Assembly (NCBI GenBank): GCA_019022495.1
Contig: JAFEKR010000012.1
Location: 1,116,001 to 1,180,000, forward strand
Reading direction: 5' to 3'
Length of the DNA: 64,000 nucleotides
From: Epichloe hybrida
Taxonomy: Eukaryota; Ascomycota; Sordariomycetes; Hypocreales; Clavicipitaceae
Shown piece after piece: positions 24,401 to 36,172 of this stretch (its first letter is position 1; each line of letters opens with the position of its first letter). A program made the position numbers and the translations under genes. The notes beneath the pieces were generated by a model that was given only the letters and a program-made list of their open reading frames with translations, had not been told where the DNA came from and made no database searches.

Positions 24401-26870
24401 CTAATAAAGTCTGCCATTACCTAGCTAAGAGGTAGGTCTATAAGGCCCTTAGCGCCTAGAATAGCCCTAATATATTACTAATACATTAGCTACTACTATA
24501 GACTAATGTATGTGTGTAAAGAGAAAAAGGCAAATAGCATAGCCCTTATAAGCTATTAGCTACTAATAGGGAGACCTATATAGTTAAGATACCTTATAGC
24601 CTAGCTAAGTTCCACTCTATAGTAGTAAAGCTATACTATAAGGACTTATAGTATATAGGGGCTAATAAGCAAAGGCTTTAGGATATTAGGGAATATAACC
24701 TAGACCTAGAGGTCCCTACCTATAACATAGCCCCTTCCTACACTATAGCCCTTTCTTATGCTATAGCTCCCTTTAATGCTATAGCCCTATTATAAGAAAG
24801 GGCTAAGGGGGCCTAGGGGAATAAGCTACTTATAAAGGGTAGTGGGGTAAAGAAAGAAGAGAAAGAGACACTAGTAAAGAGAAAGTAAGGGAGGCTAAGG
24901 AAGAACCTTATAGTTTAATTCTTTATTAATAAGGGTATAAAGAAGCCTATAGAGGCTATTAAGGCTAAAGGTAATCCTATAGGAAGCTATAGAGTTAAAG
25001 AACTTATAGTAAGCCTTAAGGTAATTAAAGCTACCCCTATAGGAAGCTATAAAGCTAGTAGCCCTAAGGAAGTAAAAGTAAAGGTAACTAGGGCCTAGGT
25101 TTATAATCCTAAGGAGCTTATTAGACTTATAAAGCCCCTTATATTTATTAATAAAGACTAAGAGAAAGTATTAATTAAGGAGATTATAGCTAGAGGAGTG
25201 CTAAATATAGTATTCCTTATAGTAAAAGAAAAGGCTAACTAGAACCTTACCCTTTAACTTTACTAAGAGGGAAAGATTATAACCCTAGGGAGCCCCTTTA
25301 AATAATCTAATTAAGCTAAAATTAATGCATTATGAGCTTATAATGTGTTTAAATTCACAATATTTAATCTAGTAAAGCATAGAGGCTACTAGATCTTTAA
25401 TTCTTATATAGTCTAAGAGATTAAAGGTAAAGGCACTAAAACACTATATAAGAAATCGCGCCTTATTATATAAGGGCATAATAATAGAGGAAAAGAGGCT
25501 ATCTTAACCTAATTACTAACAATATAGCGATTAAGCTAATAGATTATTATAGCCCTTGCTCCGTTACTAAAGTAAAAGGGAATTTACCTTTAGCTATAAG
25601 ATATTACATAAGCTTACATTTAATCCTAAATAACCCTAAATAGGCTAATTATTATAAAGTTACTAAAGTAAATTACACACCTCTTTCTAAAAGGCATAAT
25701 AATAGAGGTAATTAAGCCTCTCTATGGGATTGTAAAGGCTAGAACTTACTAGTAGGCAATATATTTTTGCTACTATAGGGATAATCTTAATATAATAACC
25801 TTAATATATAATCCTTACCTGCTAATTACGGCCCTAAATGATGAAAACCTCTTTAGTATTATAGGGATATAAATAGATAACACGCTAGGCCTTAGTAATA
25901 ATAACTTCTTTAAAAAAGAAGAAAAAGAGCTCTAGAAGGCGAAGTTTATAGCTAAAGAAAAACAATGCCTTATAACTACAAATCCCCTTATCTTTAATAG
26001 CTATATCTTAACCTAGAATGCTAATAACTCCCTAACCCTAACCTAAAAGGGCTAAAGTTAGAAGATTAAGGAAATTAACCCTTAATTACTAATAGTAAGG
26101 CAAGATTATGTAGAGTAAAGAGCCTAAGGAAGTTATATCACAATAGTCTGTTAACTAGAGGCATTATATAACCTATTAATTACTGTATAACACTAAGAAC
26201 CCTTTACTAATGATATCTTATAACTTAATAAACGCTTTAAGTAGTAAATTAAGCATTAGTAATAGGGATTGTAGTACATCCCCTTAACTCTTAAAGAGGT
26301 AAAACTCTTTGTGTTTGTGGATAGGTCCTTTACTAATAACAAAGATCTAAGTTTATAGATTAGATATATTATTATGATTAGTAATAAAGTAATAAAGGAG
26401 AATAATACCTTTATCTTAAAAGGGAATATTATTATATATAGCTCTACAAAAAGCAAGCGTGTAACCTGTAGCGCACTTATATCTAAGCTATATAGCATAG
26501 TTTAAGGTGCTAATATCACGTACGTAATATTTATAACCCTTTATATAATCACAGACTAATTAAAGATACCTCGGATTCTAATAATTCTCTATATAGACTC
26601 TTTCTTATTATATAAATGCCTTATAAAGCTAGGCATAATGAAAGAGAAGTAGCTAATAATTAATATTATAGCCCTTTAGCAGTTATATAAGAGAAGGGAA
26701 GTCTACGAAGTTAGATAGATTAACGGCGGTAATAATCTAGCTAATGTAATAATAAAGGCATTGCTAAATTTAGCCCTCTTAACCTTAATTAATCTAAACG
26801 AATTAACGATTTGTGTGGAAGGTTAAGTTAAGAGACCTATAAGGTTAGGCAGAGGGGAGGATTAACATAA
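21500..26870 (+). pseudogene. Element A gag-pol polyprotein, RIP-damaged
   Basis: Plus-strand reading with stops ignored. A gag region comes first, with a degraded zinc knuckle near 22850. Protease motif GIILDIGA lies near 23310 and the gag-pre-integrase HQRFSYP near 23700. The integrase core around 23990-24600 has YLGPLD, NASNNFA and AYNSIRKVKRYYRPL. Reverse transcriptase covers about 25330-26100 (PLYGI, then ATYF). Copia-type RNase H covers about 26280-26830 (FVDRSFTNN, then YTKSKRVT). The order protease-integrase-RT-RNase H defines Ty1/copia rather than Ty3/gypsy. The open minus-strand frame at 26256-26498 is an antisense shadow. Confidence 0.85.
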
Positions 26871-27044
26871 TAGGCATATAGGTATAGATTGTAATAACTA
26901 GGTTAATTAGAATAACCGAAGCTATGATAGCTAATGAGGACTGTGGATTCCTATTAAGGGATTTACTTGTGTACACTTTCCTTTAATCTGATTTTTATTG
27001 TGTTTTTAGGCTCCTTTAGCTACAAAGAAAAGAGAGACTACTAG

Positions 27045-27333
27045 TGTGGCTTCCTTTAGACCTTTGGATAATAGATAGTCTAACCGTAGCTAAAGAGTAA
27101 AGCTACTAAAGGGATGCACATAATGTAATTAGATGTATCGTAAGCTACCCTGCTCCGTTAGTAGTGGCACTGCACTGTAACCCCACTTTTCCCCCTTTTT
27201 GCCTACCTTCTCTCCTAGCTAGATTCCTCTCCTTCTCCCTCTTCTTTTCTCTCTTAGTTATTAGCTATTATCATTAACTTCATTAAATTTAACCTCGTTG
27301 CACTAGTGCGAACGTTCCTTAGTGAAACTAACA
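27045..27333 (+). repeat. 3' LTR of element A
   Basis: 289 bp, same ends as the 5' LTR, followed by the duplicated AATTC at 27334-27338. Confidence 0.93.
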
Positions 27334-27640
27334 AATTCAGATAATAAAAAACAAAAAATTAATACCTTAAATGGTTTTAATTATTACAGTAAAGACATAA
27401 AAAAGGCCTTATTATATAATACAGTTTTAACTATATATATAGTTAATTCTAGTGAGGTCTTTAGGGATTATACCCCTTATAAGAAAGGGGAATCTAACCC
27501 TATTATAACTAGTGGTAGCCTTATTTATCCTAAGGGCTATAGTAGTGCTGTTTTTAAGGTCTTATATTAAAAGAAACCTAATAAATATAGGACCTTAGTG
27601 CTAAAGAATACTCTATATTTTCCTTAGCTTAATGTTAATA

Positions 27641-27971
27641 TAGTTTGTTAAAATATATAAGGCTTTGTAATCCTAGGTGCAGTTAGATCAGTCCACTCTT
27701 TTGAATTTAACAGGTTATAAGCCCGGTGGCGCAGTGGTTAGGCCTACTGCAGTGTGACTTACGCCTACTATAGTGAAGCACTGCTTTACAAGGCAAGGTT
27801 ACGAGTTCGAACCCTGCCAAAATAACTAAAAAATTCAATTGCTAGTATAAGCCCAAAAAACCTCTAATAGGGCACCTGGATATACAATTCCAGGGGGAGT
27901 GTTAAAATATATAAGGCTTTGTAATCCTAGGTGCAGTTGGATCAGTTCACTCTTTTGAATTCAACATAGTT
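27641..27971 (+). mobile_element. 321-bp TRIM-like LTR retrotransposon with tRNA-like interior
   Basis: Two 67-bp direct repeats (27646-27712 and 27900-27966) start TGTTAAAATA and end TTTAACA/TTCAACA, and enclose 187 bp. The 5-bp duplication TAGTT (27641-27645 and 27967-27971) is exact. GGTTATAAGCCC follows the first repeat with no gap and matches an initiator tRNA-Met anticodon-half primer site. A purine tract CAGGGGGAG precedes the second repeat. The interior carries an A-box TGGCGCAGTGG (27727-27737) and a B-box AGTTCGAACCC (27804-27814). No coding capacity. The shared primer site suggests mobilisation by a B-type copia element (inference). It interrupts B2. Confidence 0.9.
27721..27826 (+). 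other. tRNA-like sequence with A and B boxes
   Basis: Resembles the start of a fungal tRNA (TGGCGCAGTGG) and a T-loop (GTTCGAAC). The acceptor stem does not pair well and the T-stem has mismatches, so it is not a functional tRNA gene. It lies wholly inside the TRIM and could serve as an internal Pol III promoter. Confidence 0.55.
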
Positions 27972-29147
27972 AGTAGCCTTATTCACTATATATCTAGTGG
28001 TTGCTTTATAAAAAACTATCTTTATCTTAAAGATAGGTCTTATATTACTACCCTAGATATAGAAAAACATGGTTTTTCTTTTACATTAAAAACTAATCTA
28101 CACTAACGTTATATAAAGGGCCCTATAATAAATCTTATTATATTTAACCTTTTACCTATGCTACCTTTAGGGGTTATAGCTATCTCATTAGCTACCCTAT
28201 AGAGGTTTAAATTCCCTCTAAAAAGCCGGATTAGGCTTCTAATTTAGACAAAATCACTGAAATTAACGAAAATGATAATAATGTTAAAGAAATCATACAG
28301 GATGATTTAGGGGATTTAGTCCTTCTCTAACGCCTATAGCCCTAGGTTAGGTCCCTTATAAATCTAAAGATATAGATTCAGGGGTGCTAGAGGGCCTTAG
28401 TGAAGGAAAAAGGTCCCTAACACCTCCCTAAGAGGCCTATGGTTCTTAAGAGGCCTAGTAAAAGACTAATAGAGAGGGCCCTAATCTAAATCTAAATCTA
28501 GACCTTAATTTAGGCCCTAAAGAATTTTAATATTAAAAGTTACTAGAACTAGCTAGCCTATAGTATATATAATTAAGGCACTTAGGGCTTTCTTTACTAA
28601 AGAAAACAAGCCTTATTACTAAAGGAATCCCTGATTTTTCTAAAATTAAGGATAAAGACTTTAAATATATAGCTTGTGATTAATCTAAGGCAGTTAGAAA
28701 ACCTAGGAAATTAGCTATCCCTAACCCCCCTAGAGCTCTAGATTAAATAGAGGGAGATACGCTAAAAATCAGCCCTATACTATACAATAAACAGTTAATT
28801 TACTTATTTCTAGTTAATTAAAAAACTAGATATAAGTGGGTGTTCTTATTACTTAATAAGGAAGGCCTAACTATTTATAGGCTATTAAGGGCTTCTTTAG
28901 AAGGCTTAAAAATTAACTAGGTCAATATCCTAAGCACCTTTACTTTAATGGGGGCTAAGAAATCGATTCTAGTTATTAAACCTAGTTAAATTCTAAGGGA
29001 ATCAAATTTATAACTTCTAGTCCTTATATTTGTAAGCAAAATGGATTATTAAAGCGTTTAATTTGTACTATTCTAGATTAATCAAGGGCTACTATCTAGT
29101 AGGTAAAATTACCCTTATATCCATGGTGTTTTGTATTACCTATAGTT

Positions 29148-31443
29148 ATTAATGTTGCTTCCTCCGGACGATAGTTATTCCGGCCGTGGCCAAAGTGTGG
29201 GTCCACCGAAGGGATACACGCGATGCGATTGGCTGCATCGCGGGCGACCCCGCACCGCTCGCAGTGGCTCTGCACTGCCGCCCTACTTTTCCCTCTTTTC
29301 GCTTACCTTCTCTCTTAGCTAGATTCCTCTCCTTCTCCCTCTTCTCTTCTCTCTTATTAGCTATCATTAACTTTATTAAATTTAACCTCTTCGCACTAGT
29401 GTAACGTTCCTTGGTGTAACTAACACTAATTAGTGGTTAACTATAACCATAGATAAGTTAGGTATCATAAGAAAAGACATTTCTGCAGACGCTATAGCCA
29501 CTATCCCTTGTTATGCCAAATTAACGGTTATTATAGTAAAGAGGCATAACTATAGAGTGTGCTAAAGGAAGATAGACTAGAATCCTAGTAATAGGCTTAT
29601 TAGACTTCTAAGAGATTAATTTATTAACTTTTAGGCCTTCGGGATATTTAGTTAATTATTAATCTTATTATCTATTATAAGAAAACTAACTAAATAACTA
29701 AATCTATTGCCATAAGGCATTTTATTCAAACCTAACGTTAAAAACAACCCTTAGCTAAGCTAGCTAATAGACTTATAACCTTTTCTCTATTCCTTTTAAT
29801 AGGCATCTACAGAGATAACCCCCCCCCCTCTGCCCTCACTCTCTTTTTCCCTTATTATAATTAACTATAATAGTCTTTGCACCTTTATATATAATGCCCT
29901 AAGTAAGACTATTAAAGGATAAATTGCTAAGGTAATTATAACCCCTTTCCTATGCGCTTATAAGAGATTAGAAAGAATTCGCTAAGCTAGATCCTAAGAC
30001 TACTATATAGCCTAAGCTTAATAATTATATTATAGGATTTATTAACCTTAGTAAACATTAAGGTTAGAGAGATAATAACCTTTAGGAATTATTTAAAGAG
30101 GACTTTAAAGGTTAGTTAAGGGATACCTTTAGATAGGCCTCTAGTGAAATTATATAAAAGCTCTAAAGCTCCCTATAAGAAGGTGGTGTTTATATTGCCT
30201 AAGGTTAAGGTCTTCTAACTATAGCTACCTTATAATAAGTAATTTAAGAAGAAAGAAGATTACTATAGCCTAAGACTAAAGACCCTAAAGACTTTAAGGA
30301 CTAAGCTAAAGCGTTAATTAAAGAGATTACGGCTAAGGTGTTAATTAAAGAGATTGTAGCTAATGTTATAATTAGAGAGATCGCAACTAACGCTTTAACC
30401 AAAGCTTTGATTAAAGAGATTATAACTAACGTTATAATTAAAGAGATTATAACTAACGCTTTAACTAAAGCTTTAATTAAAGAGATTATTACTAAGGGGA
30501 TGCTAATTAAAGCATTCTCCGTAGAGGAAGAGATTTAATAAGCCACTAAACGCGAGGATTATTAAGACCTTAAGGGTTAATAATAAGCATCTAAACCTAA
30601 GGATTATTAAGGGCAACCACGTAAAGATTATTAAGACCTAATGCCTATATGCGATGTTAAATAACGCTTTAAGATAGAAAGCCACGAGGGAAATAACACA
30701 TCACGAGGTCTATTGCGTACGCACACATCGCGAATACGTATATTACGTACTTATGCAGGCTTGTTCCTACCTATTATAGTTAATTTAGACTATTAAAATT
30801 AAGGAGGTATAAGACCCTTAAGCTCTTTAATCTTAAGACCTTTACCTTAAGACTCTTATTAAGACATAAGACCCTTAAGACCTTAAGACCCTTATTAAGG
30901 CATAAGGCCCTTACCCTTAAGACCTTTATTAACTTAAGCAAAGCTATGGTTTAGGTTAAAGGCTAGATAATAAGACTAACTAACTAGATAACAAGACTAA
31001 CTAACTAGAAGAACTAATAACTAAGCTAATAAGAGACTCGCATTTGTTATTAGTATTTACTTGTGTTTATTTTGATTTTTATTACGTTTTTAAGCCCCTT
31101 TAAACCTGCAGATTAATTTAACTAGTTGGATTTAACCTACGAGGTTAGGCAGAAGGGAGGATTAACTAGACTAGATTAAAGTAACTAGGTTAATTAGAAT
31201 AACTAAGGCCGTGATAGCTAATTAAAGCCGTGAATTCCTATGAAGGGATTTACTTGTGTACACTTTCCTTTGATTTGATTTTTATTGCGTTTTTAGGCTC
31301 CTTTAGCCACGAAGAAAAGAGAGACTACTAGTGTTACTTCCTCCAGATAATAGTTATTCTAGCCATAGCTAAAGTGTGGGTTTACCGAAGGGATGCACGC
31401 AATGCGATTGGCTGCATCGCGGGCGACCCCGCACCGCTCGCAG
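29148..31443 (+). mobile_element. Element A', short non-autonomous relative of A
   Basis: The 5' LTR (29153-29425, 273 bp) starts TGTTGCTTCC and ends ACTAACA. It is preceded by ATTAA, a possible half of the target duplication. The internal part is only ~1.9 kb, against 6.3 kb in A, and keeps the leader, some gag and the purine tract, but no integrase or RT. The 3' LTR begins at 31332 and is cut at 31443 by element C. It carries tandem repeats at 30308-30500. It is less RIP-damaged in its LTR than the other A copies. Confidence 0.8.
30308..30500 (+). repeat. Coding-derived tandem repeat in A'
   Basis: Repeats of ATTAAAGAGATTATAACTAA-like units, read as (T)KALIKEIITN, give a 66-codon open frame at 30338-30538. 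One unit corresponds to a single pol-linker stretch in element A near 25160-25200, so the array is an amplification of element sequence and not a new gene. A CTTAAGACCCTTA-type run follows at about 30810-30930. Confidence 0.7.
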
Positions 31444-31444
31444 T

Positions 31445-34400
31445 TGTTGCCCGATGGCGGATACATCGTCTATGACGAATAAATCTGCACCCACAACCAT
31501 ATCGGGGGAGCTAAAGATGCAAGTCGCTAAACGCGATAATTTATAACAAAAGCATATAATCTATAATATAATAGCTTTCTCTATAAAAGAGAAGCTTTTA
31601 TCCTTTTATTTATATAATAAAGATAGCTTTAATTAATCTAATCCTTTTCTAACCTTCTTTATCCTACTAGGGGATATCTTTTAAGTCATATGCCTAGCGA
31701 ATAATAGTTATAAGCCTAGAAGGTACATGCCTATAACTTCCACTAAGTCCCCTATGTATAAGACATGTGTGTGCACTACGCCTTACTTACTAATAACGCT
31801 TATAATAGATATAATAACCTCTCACCACCTAAGTCTTAAGACTAATATTAAGCTAGTCTTATCTAATAAATAGGAAGAGTAATATAAAGCATTAAAGTAA
31901 GCCACCTAAAGCTAAGAGATCTAGGAAAGGGTTAATCCCTAGCTCCTAGAGCTTAACTCTAACTATCTAGAAAAGCCCTTTGCTATTACGCTAGAGTTAT
32001 GTAAAGCTCTTATTATAAAGAACTAAGGAAGTAATACTATAAAGCTTACCTTCTAAGAGGCTTTTTCTTTCTTATCTTATAAGTTTATATCTAAGTACTA
32101 AGCATATAAAGTAATAAAGTCCTAAGAAAGGACTATTAAAACTTAGATTATAAGCACTATTAATCCTAATGCTTATACTATAGTAATTAATAAGATTAAA
32201 GAAAGTAATGTAAATAATAAGAAGCTTACTCTTTACTAAATCTTTATTAAGCTTAAAAAGAGGTTTTCTCCTAGGTAAGTAATTATTAAATTAGAGGTAT
32301 TAGCTAAGTATATAGCTTACCTTACTAATACTAAACGCGCTAATATTTAATTTAAGCATTAGATTAAGCAGTAAGGGAAGCTATACTAGAAAGTATTAAT
32401 ATATAAAATTAATAAGGTTTAGGGTTCTAATGTGATTTATAACTTTATTATAGCTATTAGTGCACGCTTTAACCTTAAATAGGTAAAAACCAAGATTACA
32501 TAACTAGTATAAACTTCTAATTCTCTTCCTAAAGAAGTAACCCTTTAAGGCATTACCTTTAAGTATACTAAATATTATAGGGTAACTTAAGCTATAAGCT
32601 TTGCCTTTAGAAAAGGAAGCTATATAATAACTCTTAGGGATTACTTAAACTAAGAAAAAGAGAAACTATAAGGCTAAAAGAATAATAGCCTAAAGAAGTG
32701 CCCTTATTATATAGGAAAGGCACTAACTATATACTTTTAGTCTCCCTAAGCATACTATAGCTTATACTATATAGTAACTAGTAAAAAGGTTCTAGGGTTT
32801 AAGCTCTCTATAAAGGTTAACTATAAAAAGGTTAAGGAATACTATAAAAGCGCTAAATAAAAAAACCTACACTCTAAGGTTATAAAGAATAGGTAAATAG
32901 TAAAAGGTATTAAGGATTATAAAGAAGAAAAGTTACCTAGTGCTATTATAGTAGTAATTATTAACCTAAAGATTCTTAAGAGTATTTCTCTAGCTTAGGG
33001 AAGCTATATAATACTTAAGAACGTAAAATATACACTCTTTAAGAGCACTCTCTTTAATAATTATAGTGCTTTACATATTATAAATAATATTAGTTACTTT
33101 AAACTAAGAATATTTAAGGAAATATTTAATAATTACCTTAAAGCAAGAATAACCTTATTCTAGATTACTAGAAGAGATACTTATGTGATTAAGAACATTT
33201 TTAATAGGCTAAAGGGAAACCTTATAGAAAGCCTTACTTTATAAAATATTACACTTATTCCTAGGTTTTATATAAATATTATATTAGAGAGCCTTCTATA
33301 AAAGAAAGGTGTTTAGTATTATAAAGCAAACTACTCTTTACGTGTTAGACCCTTTTATAAGAGCTTATTATTAGTAAAGCTTTAGAGAAAGTATAATATT
33401 ATATTCCTTTAATATAAGCCTCTTTTCTCTTATAAGAGTCTTAACTAAGTAGTGAATTTATTTATACTACTAGTGATATTCTTAATAATTAATTTAAAAG
33501 CATATAATAATATGCCACGCTTATAATACGGTTACCTAAGCAAAGATCCACGCCCTATATATATAAACCCTAAAGAACTTTAGTATTTATATTTTAGGTA
33601 CCTTAGTAAGGATACTTTAGCTAAGAGTTACACTTATATAAGGGGAGTGTAATTATATAAAACTAAGTAAAGAGACTATAAGATATGTTCTCTAGTTTAC
33701 GCTTGCTAAGTTATTTTAAGAAGATTACTAGAATATACATTACTAAGGCTATTTTAGAGAATCTATTAGGATCTTTAAGACTATAAGCCTAGTTATAATA
33801 GTATAAACTAGCTAATAGTTATAAAAGATAAGTTCTTAGGCATAATATATATATATATATTACCTAATAAATTATAGGTAATAGTATTTAATGTGTTAAT
33901 CTATATTAAACAATGGATTATAAGGCAATTTAGATTATTAATTGCAAAGATTAGGCAAGATTATAAAGGAGCTATTATTAGTTAATTTAGTAATATAATC
34001 TTTTAAACGTAGGCATGCTTATAAGGCATTAATCTTAAGCTTACGCCCCTGTACACTTATAAACCTAATAGAGTTACGGAGAGGGCAAGGTAAATAATCA
34101 TATTTTAATTAAATATAATGCTTATAGGCATATAGCTTTTACTAAACTTATAGTTAGAGAGCATATAAGTAGTAGCGTACCTATATAATATAAGTCCTAT
34201 TTAATAATCTAGGTAAAAAACACTATTAGAAACCCTAGAAATCTAGTTCTGAGATAATGCTTAACTTCTAATTAGGGAGCCTATAGCTAACTTAAGGCTA
34301 GATTAGAGCGGATTGCACGCATATAGCTACCGCGCTTATTCTCTTTAGAGGGATTACAAGGCTAATAAACACAGACGGTTTTATAAGACTAATCCTAGGG

Positions 34401-34512
34401 GTTATATTAGATATCTTATTAAGTACTTTGCCTTTAATATATATTATATCTAGATTCTAAGACTAGGAAAAGTTATAATAATAAGGAACGTTATATTTAA
34501 TAAGTTAATTTT
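31445..34512 (+). mobile_element. Copia element C: LTR, gag, protease, integrase, 3' truncated
   Basis: Begins TGTTGCCCGA at 31445 inside the 3' LTR of A'. The first ~260 bp look like an LTR, and a degenerate GTTATAAGCC (about 31710) may be an initiator-tRNA primer site. With stops ignored, the plus strand gives gag, a zinc-knuckle-like CPYYIGKA (~32700), a protease-like segment near 33050, PTR-type gag-pre-integrase near 33250, and the integrase C-terminal GYIRYLIKY...KVIIIRNVIFN (about 34400-34510). RT and RNase H are absent. It stops at the 3' end of the neighbouring secreted-protein gene. Confidence 0.75.
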
Positions 34513-35541
34513 TTATAATCTAACAAGGAGAGCATTCTTCGTGGTCAAACTCTTCACCATGAAGGCAAAAGCTCCCTCGCTTCGTACTTGAACGTTGATG
34601 GGCTCCGACAGCCACTTGTAACCACCGTTTGCGAGGAAAAATGCCCTGTACTTGCCAGGACCTAGGTTCGCCACGGAGAGCGTGACCTCGCCAACTGGTC
34701 CTCTCGCCCACTCCCACGTCAGAGATGGCTGATCCTTGACCTCGCTCACAGGCCCGCCCTGCTCAAAGTAGTAGAGCCCTATCCAATTTTGGTCACTAGG
34801 CCGTGAGGTTGTATACTTGATGTTGAGCGGGGTCCTGCTGTAGTCCGCGCTGATGCTTCCAGAGTATCTGCCCGTACTGCCGAGATCCAGCTGTATGGGA
34901 GCAGCCAGCTCTGCGTATCCGTCATCCGCGAGGAAGTAAACCTTGAACTGGCCCTTTCCGAGCCCGTTCTTGTCGAATTCCACCGAGCCCGCCGGACCAG
35001 GAGCATACGCCCACCGGATAGAGGGCTTGTTGAACTTGTCGTTGTCCGGACCGCCGCCAGCAGCATAGTATAGCCCCAGCCAGTTTCTGGCCGCTGGCTT
35101 CGCGGTCTCGTACTTGATCTTGAGGGGTGTCGTGGAATCCAGTGTCATTTTCCCCGCCATGTCCCTCCCGTCAGAAACATAAACAGGCTCAGAAAGCCAC
35201 GCATACCCGTCTCGAGCCAGGAAATAAGCCTTGTAGAGTCCTGAAGATAGCCCTTGTACCGAAAGCTGAACAGATCCGCTCTCCTCGGGCGTGTAAGCCC
35301 ACTTCAGAGCATCTTGGTCTTTCACACCAGCCTCGGGACCACCACCAGATGCATGGTACAGACCAATCCAGTTGGACTTGTGAGGCTGCGGAGTGGTGTA
35401 TGCGAGAACAAGAGGGCTGTTTGAGGAAATTCGCAATGAACCGGACAAGGACTGGCCTTGCTCACGAGGAATTGCAGCAGAGATGGACAGGCTCGCTTGT
35501 GTAAGCAAGCCTGAAACCAACGCCTTGAGGGACAGATGCAT
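34513..35541 (-). CDS. Secreted protein with three tandem Ig-like repeats, 3' end truncated
   Basis: 342 codons with an N-terminal signal peptide (MHLSLKALVSGLL..., about 1-23). Three repeats of ~95 residues follow, each with NWIGLY/NWLGLYY, a GGGP turn, W-(A/E)-Y/W-A, and a (Y/F)(K/R)(A/V)(Y/F)FLA(D/N)GY core (about 35-125, 128-220 and 225-320). Such repeats precede a calcineurin-like phosphatase domain in fungal secreted metallophosphatases (family knowledge). Here the frame ends just after FMVKSLTTKNALL, where a full-length relative would continue, and the stop lies in copia DNA. The protein is therefore probably a truncated remnant without a catalytic domain. An AT-rich TATA-like stretch lies about 90 bp upstream of the start (about 35630). 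Confidence 0.8.
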   Translation of the reverse strand: MHLSLKALVSGLLTQASLSISAAIPREQGQSLSGSLRISSNSPLVLAYTTPQPHKSNWIGLYHASGGGPEAGVKDQDALKWAYTPEESGSVQLSVQGLSSGLYKAYFLARDGYAWLSEPVYVSDGRDMAGKMTLDSTTPLKIKYETAKPAARNWLGLYYAAGGGPDNDKFNKPSIRWAYAPGPAGSVEFDKNGLGKGQFKVYFLADDGYAELAAPIQLDLGSTGRYSGSISADYSRTPLNIKYTTSRPSDQNWIGLYYFEQGGPVSEVKDQPSLTWEWARGPVGEVTLSVANLGPGKYRAFFLANGGYKWLSEPINVQVRSEGAFAFMVKSLTTKNALLVRL

Positions 35542-36172
35542 GACAAGAAATTACGAATAAATTACTGAGTCAATATCTTGATTTTTACTTTCATTCTCAG
35601 CCTTTCCGCTCAGGCTATCTGGGCAGAACACGGGTATATATTTTGATCTCAACTGGTCCCGAGTGCTTTGGCACCAAGTTGGTCCGCAAGGTCACATAGC
35701 GTCAAATTGTCGGGAAACCTCGGGCTAGCCTCGTGAACTTCATCCTGATATCTGATAAGCTATGCGTAGACTTTCCAATATCAAAGTGCGTGTTGGCATC
35801 GCTTCCTAAGGTGAATTCCGTGAAGTGATAAGTCTCCTTGGGGTAGTAGTGGGGATCTACGGACGTATACCCCGAGATTCGCCAACGTCTTTGTGGGGAT
35901 TTTGATTCTTGGCGCCCAATCCCTGCCAACCGAGAAGACACGAGGGACCTTGAGCGGGTCACGAGCGCACACAGCAAAGAGTTGGCTTCATGCCGTGCCA
36001 TTGGCACCATGGACAAACTGGGCTCGCCGGGCCGCACGTGCTCGTCGCCTCGCACCGGCAGTGGTTGAAGTTTGCAGTCGACGCTACATCTTATATATGC
36101 TAGGTGCCGGATGACCGAACTAGCCACGAGGTGACTGATACCGAATGATTAGGGAAAGCGAAGCGTTCCCAC
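35542..36172. other. Intergenic; unassigned minus-strand frame
   Basis: Likely promoter of the secreted-protein gene on the left. A 141-codon minus-strand frame (35702-36127) and short plus-strand frames are open, but show no recognisable domain or splice pattern. They may be fragments of a decayed gene. Confidence 0.35.

Larger units (their letters stand above)
20409..27338 (+). mobile_element. Complete Ty1/copia-type element A, 6,920 bp, TSD AATTC
   Basis: The element spans 20414-27333. Both LTRs are exactly 289 bp (20414-20702 and 27045-27333), starting TGTGGCTTCC and ending ACTAACA. A perfect 5-bp target duplication AATTC flanks it (20409-20413 and 27334-27338), and removing the element restores the B2 coding sequence as compared with B1. 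A purine-rich tract (about 27023-27040) precedes the 3' LTR. The leader contains a TTTATCCTA-type repeat (about 21255-21370). No match to initiator-tRNA priming follows the 5' LTR, unlike the B family. Confidence 0.95.
18516..29152 (+). mobile_element. Copia element B2, partial, interrupted by A and a TRIM
   Basis: Second copy of the B family, on the plus strand. It has an LTR lacking its first ~210 bp (18516-19136), a primer-binding site GGTTATAAGCC (19140-19150), and gag and protease to 20413. Sequence resumes exactly at 27334-27645 and 27967-29152 with protease to integrase. It then stops where element A' begins. RT and RNase H are missing. Element A (20414-27333) and the TRIM (27646-27966) are insertions within it. 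It is more heavily RIP-damaged than B1. The frame 27322-27570 is the B2 match to the B1 piece at 15937-16287. Confidence 0.88.

Noticed and set aside
26256..26498. 80-codon minus-strand frame, repeated at 39494-39694
   Set aside because: Antisense shadow of the RNase H part of element A, present in both copies.
27721..27826. Functional tRNA gene
   Set aside because: A and B boxes are present but acceptor and T-stem pairing are poor, and it lies inside a mobile element.
29149..29404. Open frames on both strands in the LTR of A'
   Set aside because: They lie in LTR sequence with no coding function and recur at 20455 in another LTR.
3760..34500. Mitochondrial DNA inserted in the nucleus, suggested by very high AT content
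   Set aside because: The AT bias comes with TpA excess and CpA/TpG loss, and the content is LTR and hAT elements with target duplications, as expected from RIP of nuclear repeats.
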